Shown: positions 25,456 through 34,691 of the stretch, piece by piece
Layout of the letters: each line of letters opens with the position of its first letter
Position numbering within the stretch: position 1 is the stretch's first letter
NCBI GenBank assembly: GCA_964394665.1
Contig: CAYMYN010000003.1
Coordinates: forward strand, 248,001 to 312,000
DNA: 64,000 nt
Origin: CAYMYN01 sp964394665
GTDB taxonomy: Bacteria > Planctomycetota > UBA1135 > GCA-002686595
Reading direction: 5' to 3'
The notes under the pieces: model-generated
Told to the model about the DNA's origin: nothing
Database searches by the model: none
The model's input: the letters and a program-made list of their open reading frames with translations, nothing else
Made by a program: the position numbers and the translations under genes

Positions 25456-28443
25456 ATGACGCAACGGGAGGACGAAGGCTTCGTTCGGGACGCGGTCGAG
25501 GACTACCTGCGCGCGGGCCGTTCCGGGGCCTTCCCCGAGCTCGAGGCCTTCCTCGAGGCCCGCGCGGGTGGCGACGCGCGGCGCGCCGAGCTGCTGCGCA
25601 GTGCCCTCGAGGCAGCCAGAGCCGGGGGGCAAGCCACGCTGCCCCTCCCGCCCACGGCGGGGGCCGGCGCGACCCAACCCCTCGGGGATCCTCCCCCGGG
25701 GCGGTTGATCGACGGGCGCTATCGGGTCGAGCGCGAGCTCGGCGAAGGCGGCTTCGGCGTGGTCTACCTCGTGCGCGACGAGCTGTTCGCCGGGGCGCGT
25801 CGGGCACTCAAGACCCTGCGCCCCGAACTGACTCGAGATCCCGGCGTCGCCCAGCGATTCCGTAACGAGATGGTCGTCGTGAAAGCGCTCAGCCATCCCT
25901 ACGTGCCGCGCTTCCACAACGACGGTCGGACTCCCGAGGGCGAGTTCTACTACGTGATGGACTTCGTCGAGGGAGTCGGACTCGACGCGCTCCTGCGCAA
26001 GGAGGGCGCGCTCGCGCCCGAGCGCATCGTCCGGCTCGTGCGTCAGCTCCTCGACGTGCTCGAGTACGCCCACGGCAAGGGCGTCTTCCACCGCGACCTC
26101 AAGCCAGCGAACATCCTGCTGGTCGACGTCGGCACGGACCGGGAGCAGGTGCGCGTGCTCGACTTCGGTATCGCCAAGATCCTCAGCAAGTCGGGCGAGT
26201 TCGCCGACCTCGAATCGATGCACACCCTGCACGGCGGTGCGATCGGCACGCCGCACTACATGGCCCCCGAGCAGGTCACCGGGCAAGGGCGGATCGACGG
26301 TCGAACCGACCTCTATTCGCTGGGAGTGATCCTCTACCAGATGTGCTCGGGTCGCGTGCCCTTCACCGGCAAGACGAGCATGGAGGTCGCCGCGGCGCGC
26401 CTCACCCAGGCTCCCCCGCCCCTGGACGAGGACACCCCGGCCTGGCTGCGCGGGATCGTCATGCACCTGTTGCAGCGCCAACAGGAGAAGCGCCCCACGA
26501 CCCAGGAGCTGCGCGAGGGGCTCGAGGCGCTCGCTTCCGGCCAGCGGCGCTTGCACCGCTCCCTGACCTTCGTCGCCGCGGGCATCCTGGCGGTCGCGTT
26601 GGGCGTGACCTGGGTGATCCTCGATCGACCGGGCGCCGAGGAGACCGGGTCCGGCGCTCGGGGGGAACGCCCGGCTCCAACGCCGCGGCCGGCGGGCGTC
26701 GCGACGGCGATCACGATCCACAGCCCGGCCGAGGGCCAGCGCACCCGCGAGCCGGACCTCGAGGTGCACCTCGACGCGCCTGGACAGCGGACCGTGTTCC
26801 TCGGCGAGATCGAGGTGCCCGTGGGACCGGACGGCGCGGTGCGCGCGAACGTGCGTCTGCCGGCCGACGTGCCCAGCTCCCTCGTGGTGCGGGCCGCGGA
26901 CGGAACCGAGCTCGGCCGGCGCAACGTGATGGTCGACACCCGGGCGCCGCGCCTCACGGTCGAGCGGCCCGAGCGAGTGGTGGAGTCGCGCGGGGCCTGG
27001 TTCACCTCCGAGTCGCGGCTCGAGCTGCATGGCACCCTCGACGATGGCGAACACGGCGAGCTGCCCCCCAAACCGGTCGTGATCCCCGGGGCCCAGGACC
27101 TCGAGTTCGACGACCGGGGCGGCTTCCGCGCCGTGTTGCTGCTCGAGGAAGGGACGCACCCACTCGAGATCAGCGGCCGCGACCGCGTCGGCCACGCGGC
27201 GACCTTCACGCGCACGCTGCACGTCGACCGCTCCGAACCGCGCATTCGGTTCACGGAGCTGCCCGAGCGCACGCAGGCGGAGTCGCTGCGCCTGGAGGGG
27301 CGAATCGAGGATGCCAGCGAGTGCCGGGCGAGCGTGCGCCGGGCCGGGGAAGGTGGCGAGGGGCGCGACGTCTCGCTCGACCACGCGGGGCGCTTCGCCC
27401 TCGACCTGTCCCTCGAGCCGGGCTTCAACGAGTTCGAGCTGTTGGCCGTCGACGCCCTCGGTCAACGGGCCGCGCGCGCCCTGCGGATCGAACGCGTCGC
27501 GATCTCGGTCGCGGTGCAGGGCGTCGACCCGCCCTCGGGACGGCGCTTCAGCGCGGCCGAGGCCCGCGCGCGCCTCTCGGCCCGCACGAACCTCGCGGTG
27601 ACGCGCGTCGAGGTCACGCGCGGCGAGCGACGCCTCGACGTCGAGTTCCGGCCGGACGGCGGTGGTTTCGATCTCGACCTGCCCCTCGCCCTGGGGGTCA
27701 ACGTCTTTCATCTGACGCCCTACGACGCGCGCGACGTGGCCGGCGAGGCCTTCGAAGTGACCTACCTGCGCGAGTCGCCGCCGCTGCCGCCCGGCTGCGT
27801 CCTGCCCGCCGACTTCGAGTTGGACGCGTCGGGTCGCCCCGTGCGGCTCGTGCACGAACGTTCGGGCCTCGAGCTGGTGCTCGTCGACGGCACGCGCGGC
27901 GCGGGGGAGCCCGCCCCCTTCTACCTCGCTCGCCACGAGACCACGATCGGCGACCTGCTGCGTTGGCGCCCGGGCTTCTACGCCGAGTCGATGCCGACCT
28001 ACTGGGGCGAGATCGCGAACGATCGCGGGCACCATCCGGCCACGCGCCTCTCCTTCGCCCAGGGGCGCGAGTTGGCCGCTGAGTTGGGCCTGCGCCTGCC
28101 CACCACCCGTGAATGGGAGCTCGCCGCCGCCGGTCCGGGGGGCTTCGCCTTCCCCTGGGGCGAGGAGCTGCGACCCCGGGCCGCTAACGCGCGCGACCCC
28201 GAGGACGGCTGGCCCTACACCGCGCCCGTCGGATCGTTCCCCACCGACCGGAGCGCCTTCGGCCTGCTCGACATGGCCGGCAACGCCTCGGAGTGGTGTA
28301 CCGAACCCGACGGACGGGCCGCGCTGCGCGGCGGCAACTGGACGTCCGAGCCCGAGAACTGTCGAGTCGACCACCCGCGGAACCCCCCCGCGGGAGCTTC
28401 GGACACGATCGGCGTGCGCTTCGCCCTGGATGCGCCGCGTTGA
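25456..28443 (+). CDS. Ser/Thr protein kinase fused to formylglycine-enzyme-like domain
   Basis: A 995-residue protein. The kinase domain (about residues 88-355) is complete: GEGGFG loop, ALKTL lysine, HRDLKPAN catalytic loop, DFGIAK and APEQ. A membrane segment lies near 372-392. Two to four Ig-like or beta-sandwich repeats follow outside the membrane. The last ~180 residues form an FGE/SUMF1-type domain (FYLARHETTIGDLLRW, LPTTREWELAAAG, LLDMAGNASEWC, LRGGNW), most likely a ligand-binding version of the C-type-lectin-like fold. The N-terminal ~85 residues have ATQPL and TLPLPP sites that could be phosphorylated. It lies just after the FHA-cytochrome operon, whose FHA domains could read its phosphorylation; this link is inferred. 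Confidence 0.88.
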   Translation: MTQREDEGFVRDAVEDYLRAGRSGAFPELEAFLEARAGGDARRAELLRSALEAARAGGQATLPLPPTAGAGATQPLGDPPPGRLIDGRYRVERELGEGGFGVVYLVRDELFAGARRALKTLRPELTRDPGVAQRFRNEMVVVKALSHPYVPRFHNDGRTPEGEFYYVMDFVEGVGLDALLRKEGALAPERIVRLVRQLLDVLEYAHGKGVFHRDLKPANILLVDVGTDREQVRVLDFGIAKILSKSGEFADLESMHTLHGGAIGTPHYMAPEQVTGQGRIDGRTDLYSLGVILYQMCSGRVPFTGKTSMEVAAARLTQAPPPLDEDTPAWLRGIVMHLLQRQQEKRPTTQELREGLEALASGQRRLHRSLTFVAAGILAVALGVTWVILDRPGAEETGSGARGERPAPTPRPAGVATAITIHSPAEGQRTREPDLEVHLDAPGQRTVFLGEIEVPVGPDGAVRANVRLPADVPSSLVVRAADGTELGRRNVMVDTRAPRLTVERPERVVESRGAWFTSESRLELHGTLDDGEHGELPPKPVVIPGAQDLEFDDRGGFRAVLLLEEGTHPLEISGRDRVGHAATFTRTLHVDRSEPRIRFTELPERTQAESLRLEGRIEDASECRASVRRAGEGGEGRDVSLDHAGRFALDLSLEPGFNEFELLAVDALGQRAARALRIERVAISVAVQGVDPPSGRRFSAAEARARLSARTNLAVTRVEVTRGERRLDVEFRPDGGGFDLDLPLALGVNVFHLTPYDARDVAGEAFEVTYLRESPPLPPGCVLPADFELDASGRPVRLVHERSGLELVLVDGTRGAGEPAPFYLARHETTIGDLLRWRPGFYAESMPTYWGEIANDRGHHPATRLSFAQGRELAAELGLRLPTTREWELAAAGPGGFAFPWGEELRPRAANARDPEDGWPYTAPVGSFPTDRSAFGLLDMAGNASEWCTEPDGRAALRGGNWTSEPENCRVDHPRNPPAGASDTIGVRFALDAPR

Positions 28444-28502
28444 AGTAGCGACCGCGTCCACGCTGACGCGCCCGACCACCCCTCCGACCCGCGAGCGATC
28501 CC

Positions 28503-29516
28503 ATGCACTTCCCGCGCCCCGCCCTGCTCGTCGCCGTGCTGACCCTCGCCGCTTGCCAGGGTGCCCCCAAGGGTCCTCCCTCGGGCGTGGGGACCGCCGT
28601 CGTGCCGCTCTCGGAGGCCAGTTGTCTCGTGTTCGGCGTCCAGGGATCCCTGCGCCTCGATGGCGGACGGAGCACTCCCTTCCCCTCCGCCGCGCCGCGC
28701 GCGTTGCCGGTCGCGTCGGCCAACGACGTGACCTCGGGCTGGTCCGCGGTCGCCTATTCGGACGCGCTGCTCGTCGTCGACGCGGCCGAGACGACGGTTC
28801 GCCTGGTGCAGGGAGTGGAGTGGGAGCGCGCGCCCGCGGCCCTGGGCATCGGCGGCATTCTGGTCGCGACGATCGAGGACGGCACGCTCGCGATGTACGA
28901 CGCCCTGGCGGGGCGGCGCCTCTGGAAGGAGGACGGCCGACGCCTGCTGCGTCAATTGGGGCTCGAGGAGCTGCGCTTCGTGCAACCCCTGACGCCCGAG
29001 CGGATGTTGGTCGTGGCGTTCAAGAAGATGGATGTGTTCAGCAACCCGCAGGCGATGATCGTCGATCTCGATCGCTCGGGGGGCACGCCCGTGGCGCAGC
29101 ATCGGCCCTTCGGCGACAGCCTGCACACGCTCGAGGCCTGCGCCGGGGACGGCGCGACGCTCTACGTCGCGGGCACGACGCAGGAGGTCGAGAACATCGG
29201 TCCGCGCCAACGCCAGATGACCAAGACCGTCGTGGTCCTGCGCCACGATCCAGCCCGGGGACGCAACCAAGTCGTCGTGCGCACGCGCCAGCAGCCGGCC
29301 ACCGAGGTGCGCGTGCGTAGCCTGGCCGCGGGATGGGGATTGCTCGCCCTGGGGCTCGAGGACGGGCGCATCGAGGTCTTCGACGCGGCGGGCGAAGGCG
29401 AGTACCGGCGCCGCTGGAGGAGCCAGGAGGCCGGCGTGGACTCGATCGTCTGCATCGATCGGGATCACGTGGCGCTGGTCAGCGGCGATCGGGTGCGGAT
29501 CCAGCGGATCCCCTGA
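28503..29516 (+). CDS. Lipoprotein with repeat (propeller-like) fold
   Basis: A 337-residue protein with a clear lipoprotein signal (LLVAVLTLAAC, Cys18). The mature part has repeated beta-strand blocks (LLVVDAAETTVRLV, LAMYDALAGRRLW, IEVFDAAGEGEYRRRW) resembling WD40/PQQ-type propellers used as outer-envelope scaffolds. No family is recognised. It follows the kinase gene after 59 bases, in the same direction. Its 3' end overlaps that of the convergent gene at 29479 by 38 bases. Confidence 0.7.
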   Translation: MHFPRPALLVAVLTLAACQGAPKGPPSGVGTAVVPLSEASCLVFGVQGSLRLDGGRSTPFPSAAPRALPVASANDVTSGWSAVAYSDALLVVDAAETTVRLVQGVEWERAPAALGIGGILVATIEDGTLAMYDALAGRRLWKEDGRRLLRQLGLEELRFVQPLTPERMLVVAFKKMDVFSNPQAMIVDLDRSGGTPVAQHRPFGDSLHTLEACAGDGATLYVAGTTQEVENIGPRQRQMTKTVVVLRHDPARGRNQVVVRTRQQPATEVRVRSLAAGWGLLALGLEDGRIEVFDAAGEGEYRRRWRSQEAGVDSIVCIDRDHVALVSGDRVRIQRIP

Positions 29517-30774
29517 AGTCGGGCACGAAGCGCAGCTCCAGGATCCCGACCCGCGGGGCTTCGACCTCGACCGTCGGCCCCACGCCCGCCGCGAGGCGAT
29601 AGCGGCCCGCGCCGAGACCACGGATCGTGAACGACCCGCTCGTCGCTTCCGAGTGCAGCGGCCCAAGGGCGTCGAACGTCCGCCAACCATCCTGCGTGCG
29701 GCGTTCGAGGAGCAGGGGTGCGCCCGTCGGTTGCCCGGCTTCGTCCACGACGAGGCCCTGGAGGATGAGCTCCGGCTCGAGGCGGATCGTCCCGAGGTCC
29801 AACGCTCGCCCCGGCTCGGCGTCGATCTCGCGCATCCACCAGGCTCGCCCGGGAGCTCCGAGCGCCGCCCGCCAGCGCCGCGGCGCCAGGGTCAGATCGA
29901 GAGGAGCCTGGCCCTCGAGCGGGATCCGCAGGGGCGCGGCGAGATCCTCGGCGGCGAGCAGCAGCATGGCGCCGGGGTGCGCCCCGACGACCTCCAGCCG
30001 CAGCGTGGAGCGCAGCGCGAGGCAATTCGCCGGGTCGACCCACAGAACGACGGACGCGTCGGGGGCGAGGGGATCGAGGATCACTTCGTCGAGGGTCAGC
30101 GAGCCGAAGCGCAGTTGCAGCTCCAGCCGCTGCCCCGCGGCGGCGTGGATCAGGTCGCCTCCCGGTCGCTGGAAGGCGCGGGCCGGGACGAATTGCGCCC
30201 GTTCCCCCCGCTCGTGCACGACCAGGTGCAGGGCGTTGGGACCCTGGAAGACGTCCGACTCCGTTCCTTCGGTGGAGCCGAGCGGGTCTCGCTGCTCGAC
30301 GCGCACGCGCACCGCCATCAGCTCGGGCAGGGTCAGCTCTTCCTTCCGCGGGGGGGACGCGGGGCCGAGGACGAGTTCCCGGCGCGCGGAGCGATGCCCC
30401 TCGAGCCGCGCCTCGAGGATCCACTCGCCGTCGAAGCACTCGCGCAGCTCGAAGCTTCCGTCGCTCGCTGTCGAGGCGAGCCGCACGGCTCCGCCCGAAC
30501 CCGCTCGAAGGCGGAGCTCGGCGCCCGCGAGCCCCTCGCCGCGCCCGTCGATCACCCGCCCCGCCAGGCTCCTGCCTACCTGCGCGACCACGCGGTCGGA
30601 GACCCCCTGCGGCTGGAGCTCCAGCGTGCCGCGCAGGGCTTGCTGCTTCCCCAGGGGCTCCACAGGGGGCGGGGTCGTACCGCGGGTGGGTCCCCGGGAG
30701 GCGATCAGCGCGACCCACCACACGGCGGCCGTCGCAAGCAGGACCCAAACCAAGGTGCGCCGTTCCATGCCCAT
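29479..30774 (-). CDS. Single-pass anchored protein with carboxypeptidase-regulatory-like domains
   Basis: A 431-residue protein with one N-terminal membrane segment (LVWVLLATAAVWWVALIAS). At about residues 65-120 lies a carboxypeptidase-regulatory-like beta-sandwich: LAGRVIDGRGEGLAGAELRL, then SDGSFELRECFDGEWILEA. A second similar domain is near the C-terminus (LQGLVVDEAGQPTGAPLLLE, GSFTIRGLGAGRYRLAAG). The role is presumably structural or adhesive at the cell surface. ATG codons at 30774 and 30768 are both possible starts. It converges on and overlaps the lipoprotein gene that ends at 29516. Confidence 0.72.
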   Translation of the reverse strand: MGMERRTLVWVLLATAAVWWVALIASRGPTRGTTPPPVEPLGKQQALRGTLELQPQGVSDRVVAQVGRSLAGRVIDGRGEGLAGAELRLRAGSGGAVRLASTASDGSFELRECFDGEWILEARLEGHRSARRELVLGPASPPRKEELTLPELMAVRVRVEQRDPLGSTEGTESDVFQGPNALHLVVHERGERAQFVPARAFQRPGGDLIHAAAGQRLELQLRFGSLTLDEVILDPLAPDASVVLWVDPANCLALRSTLRLEVVGAHPGAMLLLAAEDLAAPLRIPLEGQAPLDLTLAPRRWRAALGAPGRAWWMREIDAEPGRALDLGTIRLEPELILQGLVVDEAGQPTGAPLLLERRTQDGWRTFDALGPLHSEATSGSFTIRGLGAGRYRLAAGVGPTVEVEAPRVGILELRFVPDFRGSAGSAPDRR

Positions 30775-31011
30775 CCCGCGCGGGCGGCAGCCGCAGCCGC
30801 GCGCCACGGGACCGCAGGAGAGCGGGACTGCCTCCGGTCGACCGCGGCCGACTGACACCATACCCGCTGGCGTCCGACGCCTGGCAGCCCGCGGGAAGCG
30901 CCCCGGCTGCCGCGGGACTCGCCGGGTCCGCGACGATCCCCTACACTCCCGGCCTTCCGGGCGCACGCCAACGCGGGCAGCCCTCCGTTCCGGCCCTTGT
31001 GCGCAAGTACC

Positions 31012-31572
31012 ATGGAACGCCTTCGAGTCGCCTCCGCCATTCTGATCGCCATCGGCTTCTCTGCTCCGGCGACGGCGCAGGAGGAACTCTTCGGTGCCTC
31101 GCGCGGCGAGTACCTCTTCGGGCTCAGCGGGAACTATCGCTACGCCAAGGCCCGCGACGTGGGCAGCGCCGCCGACGAGACCGAAGTCTTCACTGCCCGC
31201 GGCAGCTTCTCGATGTTCCTCGAGCGCGAACACGAGATCGGCTTCGAGCTCGCCCCGAGCTTCGCGCGCAACGAGCTGGGCGGCGACTCCACCGACGTGT
31301 TCCTGGGCGCGTTCTACAACTACAACCTGTGGACCTCGCCCAAGACCTCGTTCTACGCCGGCCCGCAGCTCGGCCTCCTGTACGTCGATCCGTCCGGGGT
31401 CAGCAGCGACACGGCCTTCTCCTACGGCGTGCACGCCGGCATGCGCTACTGGATCGACCCGCGCATCTCCTTCGACATCGAGCCGCGGCTCTCGTTCACG
31501 AACCTCGACCGCTCGCTCGGCGGGGATCAGACCCTGCTCGACATCTTCTTCGGCATCTCGATCAAGTTCTGA
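31012..31572 (+). CDS. Outer-membrane beta-barrel protein
   Basis: A 186-residue protein with a signal peptide ending at ATAQ, then eight or so amphipathic strands (YLFGLSGNYRYAKAR, HEIGFELAPSFAR, TSFYAGPQLGLLYV) and a C-terminal Phe (ISIKF). This is typical of small OmpA/OmpW-like barrels. It is followed after 19 bases by a lipoprotein gene, so the two are probably co-transcribed. Confidence 0.75.
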   Translation: MERLRVASAILIAIGFSAPATAQEELFGASRGEYLFGLSGNYRYAKARDVGSAADETEVFTARGSFSMFLEREHEIGFELAPSFARNELGGDSTDVFLGAFYNYNLWTSPKTSFYAGPQLGLLYVDPSGVSSDTAFSYGVHAGMRYWIDPRISFDIEPRLSFTNLDRSLGGDQTLLDIFFGISIKF

Positions 31573-31591
31573 GCTCCCGGAGGTGACGGAG

Positions 31592-33013
31592 ATGCGATCC
31601 ATGAGGTGCCGATCCGCGCTGGCCCTGCTCCTGCTCGCTTCGGGCTGCTTCGTCTCGGGGAGCGATTGCGTGCAGCAGGGGGTCACCGTCACGCCCTGCA
31701 CGATCCAGCTCCGACCGGGACAGACGGCGGTGCTCGAGGCCCGCATCCCCGGGGCGCCGGCCGAACCGGTGAGCTGGTTCGTGCCCGAGGCCGCCGGCAT
31801 CCTCGAAGCGAGCGCCAACGGGAATCGTCTCGTGCTGATCAGCATCAGCAACGTCTCGGCTAGTATCCCGGTGCAGGCCACGAGCGATACCGATTCGAGC
31901 CTCTACGGCGGCTCGGTGATCGGCGTCAGCGCGGCCACCTTCGGCGGCCTCCCTCCGCCCCTGTTCGTGTTCGGCGGCGGCTTCCCGGTGGGCACGAAAG
32001 CCGGAGCGACCGCGGTCGGGGGCAACCTCTACTTCGTCGCCTATGCCGACTCGCTCGCCTCCGCGCAGGCGACGAGCTCCTTCCAGCCGGGCGAGAGCAC
32101 CAACCGCTTCCTCAAGCGCTACACCCTGGCCGGGAATCAGCTCTCGGTCGACGTCCCCGATCAGTTCCTGTTCTTCACAGGCCCCGACGCCCCGATCGTG
32201 CCGAACGTCGTGGCCGATTGCGCGGGCAACGCGTACTGGATCGACCTCGCCACCCTGCCGAATGGGTACGTCCTGCGTCGCTTGGCGGCGGGTTCGAACA
32301 CGGTCGAAGAGCGCCCGTTCCTCGTGAACCAGACCCCGCGCTTCCAGTCCATGTCCCCGCGTACCTTGGCGGTCTCCTGCCAGGGGGAGATCTTCTTCAT
32401 CGCCGAGGAACTCAGCTTCGTCTCCCTGTGGCGCCTGGCCTCCTTCTTCGCACCGCCAGAGCCAGTCTCCGTGCCCGAGCTCGACGACTTCGCGTTCGTC
32501 TACGAGTCCCTGGCCGTGGACGAGGCCGGGCGTCTGCTGGCCGCGACCCGTTTCCCCGACGGGGCGGGCGGGTTTCCGGCCCTGGTGCGCTTGATCGTGC
32601 GCGCCGTGCCCGGGAAGAGCGGGGAGCCGACGGACTTGATCCTGGTGGGCGAGCCCGACCCAGTCTTCGTGGCAGACGACGGTCTGGGTGGAGTCTCGAC
32701 CTTCGCGTTGGATCGCCACGGCGCGGTGTACGCCGCGCGCGTCGCGCTCACGCCCCTGGGCGATCCCCTCGCCGGCGTGTTGAGCGTGCACAACACCCGC
32801 GGCGACTTGGTCTACCTCCTCGACCGCTACCCCTTGCAGTGCCCGCCGGCCTGCTCGGATCCGGCGTGTGGGACGGACGTGCCCTTCACGGACATCCAGT
32901 GGCTGGGGGTCGCCACGGACGGGCGGCTGCGCATCGTGGACGCCCTGCGCGACCCCGACCCCCTCCCCGGTTGTGACGAGAGCGTGCGTTTGGTGCTGCT
33001 CGAGCCACAGTGA
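31592..33013 (+). CDS. Lipoprotein with N-terminal beta-sandwich and propeller-like body
   Basis: A 473-residue predicted lipoprotein (LALLLLASGC, Cys19). Residues ~25-100 look like an Ig-like domain (CTIQLRPGQTAVLEARI). The rest has repeated strand blocks with Asp/Asn-rich turns (LAVDEAGRLLAATRF, FALDRHGAVYAARV), suggesting a beta-propeller. A strong GGAGGTGACGGAG precedes the ATG. No function can be assigned. Confidence 0.68.
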   Translation: MRSMRCRSALALLLLASGCFVSGSDCVQQGVTVTPCTIQLRPGQTAVLEARIPGAPAEPVSWFVPEAAGILEASANGNRLVLISISNVSASIPVQATSDTDSSLYGGSVIGVSAATFGGLPPPLFVFGGGFPVGTKAGATAVGGNLYFVAYADSLASAQATSSFQPGESTNRFLKRYTLAGNQLSVDVPDQFLFFTGPDAPIVPNVVADCAGNAYWIDLATLPNGYVLRRLAAGSNTVEERPFLVNQTPRFQSMSPRTLAVSCQGEIFFIAEELSFVSLWRLASFFAPPEPVSVPELDDFAFVYESLAVDEAGRLLAATRFPDGAGGFPALVRLIVRAVPGKSGEPTDLILVGEPDPVFVADDGLGGVSTFALDRHGAVYAARVALTPLGDPLAGVLSVHNTRGDLVYLLDRYPLQCPPACSDPACGTDVPFTDIQWLGVATDGRLRIVDALRDPDPLPGCDESVRLVLLEPQ

Positions 33014-33158
33014 GAGGCGGCCGCGTCTCCGAGGGGAGGAGCGTTTCAGTTTCGGGCCCCATTCTGGCGATGGAGCCGGGAACCACGGGTCCCCGTCCCT
33101 CGGCCGCCGGTCGGAACGATGTTCCGGCCTCTCCCGGTCCAGGGGACCCAGTGTCCCC

Positions 33159-34235
33159 ATGCTCGAGTCCCCCGACGCCCCCGTTGGGCCCGATCCGGCC
33201 CTCCTCGCGCCCCTGGCCGAGCTCCGTCGACGCCTGCGCGCCGAGGGCCGGCCCGTCGCGGTGCTGTGCCTGGGCGCCAGCGGCCGGGCCAGCTTGGAGC
33301 GCAACCGTCCCGAGCTCGTCGCGGACCTCGACCAAAGGGTCGCGGCGCTGCTCGAGGCCCTGCCCGCGCAGATGCAGCGCAGCTCGGTCCCCTGCGGCGG
33401 CGAGCGCCTCGTCCTGCTCGAGGCCGACCCGCAGGCCGCGGCGCTGTGCGCGGAGCTGCTCGTCGAGCAGGGTCGCGAATGGACTCCGGCGGAGGGCGAG
33501 CGCGCCCTGTGGGCCGGCGCGTACGTCGGCCTGGCGCTCGACCCGGGCGAACGCGAGCTCTACCTCGAGGCCCTGATCGCGGTGGCCCGCGAGGGCGCCG
33601 CCGTCGCGCGCAGCCGCGGAGGCGAGTGCGCCGTGCACACACGGCTCTACGACCTCGAGCAGCGGCGCCTCGAGCGCGAGCTCGGTCCGCTCGCCGCCGC
33701 GCCGGCGCCTCGACGGGTTCCGACACCGACACCGACACCGCCGCCTACGACTCCGAGCCCGAGCGCGGCCCAGCCCGCTGGCGAGCCAGAGCCCAGCGAC
33801 GAGCGGCGCGCGGAACTCGAGCAACGCCTCGCCGCGCGCCTGACGGAGACCGCCCACCTGCCCCGCGCGACGTGGGTCGGACTGGTCGACGCGAACGGGT
33901 CGCCCGCCGCCGATCCCCTGCGCGAGACGGCGCGCCGCCTGGTCGCCGAGGCCCTCGAAGAGGAGCGGCGCGAGTTCGAGCGCCGCCACCGCGAGGAGGT
34001 GGAGCTGCTCGAGCAGCGCATCCGGCGCCTGCTGCGTTCGCTCGAGGAGACCGAGTCCGAGCTGCGCCGCTTGTCCCAGGTCGCCGGCCAGGACCCGGGC
34101 GTGCCCTCGGTCTATCGCACGATCCAGGGACTCGCCGAGGGCGACCTGCAGCACTCCGTGAAGCGCGAGCTGATGGCCCAACTGCTCGAGGCGAACCTCG
34201 AGCTGCGCCGCCGCATCGCCGGTTCGGCGGCCTGA
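33159..34235 (+). CDS. Coiled-coil protein of unknown function
   Basis: A 358-residue protein without a signal peptide. The N-terminal ~165 residues look globular. A Pro/Thr-rich linker around residues 188-215 (VPTPTPTPPPTTPSPS) is followed by a strongly helical, charged region (for example REEVELLEQRIRRLLRSLEE) with heptad repeats, ending in more helix. It is probably a cytoplasmic scaffold or partner protein. It lies directly before the ArsC-like gene, 25 bases apart. Confidence 0.6.
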   Translation: MLESPDAPVGPDPALLAPLAELRRRLRAEGRPVAVLCLGASGRASLERNRPELVADLDQRVAALLEALPAQMQRSSVPCGGERLVLLEADPQAAALCAELLVEQGREWTPAEGERALWAGAYVGLALDPGERELYLEALIAVAREGAAVARSRGGECAVHTRLYDLEQRRLERELGPLAAAPAPRRVPTPTPTPPPTTPSPSAAQPAGEPEPSDERRAELEQRLAARLTETAHLPRATWVGLVDANGSPAADPLRETARRLVAEALEEERREFERRHREEVELLEQRIRRLLRSLEETESELRRLSQVAGQDPGVPSVYRTIQGLAEGDLQHSVKRELMAQLLEANLELRRRIAGSAA

Positions 34236-34260
34236 ACGCGGCTTGGGTATCGTGGGCGGC

Positions 34261-34644
34261 ATGAGCCTCGCCCCCCGACCCGGCGCCTTCCTGCTGCTGC
34301 ACAACCCCCAGTGCTCCAAGAGCCGCCAACTGGCGGCGGAGCTGGAGCGGCGCGAAGTCGATTTCGACGTGCGCCGTTACCTCGACCAGCCGCTGACGCG
34401 CGCGGAGCTCGAGGACCTGCTGCGGCGTACGGGCCTCGAGCCGCACGCGCTGCTGCGCCCCAAGGAGGCGGAGTACGCCGCGGCCGGGCTCTCGCCCCGC
34501 TCGTCGAAGGCCGCGATCCTCTCGGCCCTCGCGACCCACCCGCGCCTGCTCGAGCGCCCGATCCTCGTCTCCGCCACGGCCGCCGCCATCGGCCGCCCAA
34601 CCGAGCAGGCCCTGGCCCTGCTCGACGACGTCCAGGCTGGCTGA
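34261..34644 (+). CDS. arsC: ArsC/Spx-family glutaredoxin-type arsenate reductase-like protein
   Basis: A 127-residue protein of the ArsC thioredoxin-like family. HNPQCSKSR holds the catalytic Cys (Cys18). YLDQPLTRAELEDLLRRTGL and LLRPKEAEY follow in the family order, with RPILVSATAAAIGRP near the end. In ArsC-type enzymes this Cys attacks arsenate and glutaredoxin resolves the intermediate. Because the family also includes the YffB group and Spx regulators, the substrate is uncertain; there are no other arsenic genes nearby. The length is normal. Confidence 0.78.
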   Translation: MSLAPRPGAFLLLHNPQCSKSRQLAAELERREVDFDVRRYLDQPLTRAELEDLLRRTGLEPHALLRPKEAEYAAAGLSPRSSKAAILSALATHPRLLERPILVSATAAAIGRPTEQALALLDDVQAG

Positions 34645-34691
34645 GCCCACACGCACGGGCCGGGATCCGCGGAGCGCGGCCCTCCCCGCGG

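Noticed and set aside
24757..28479. 1240-residue open frame on the minus strand
   Set aside because: Antisense shadow of the 15-haem and kinase genes; Arg/Gly/Ala-rich translation without family-like sequence, produced by high GC.
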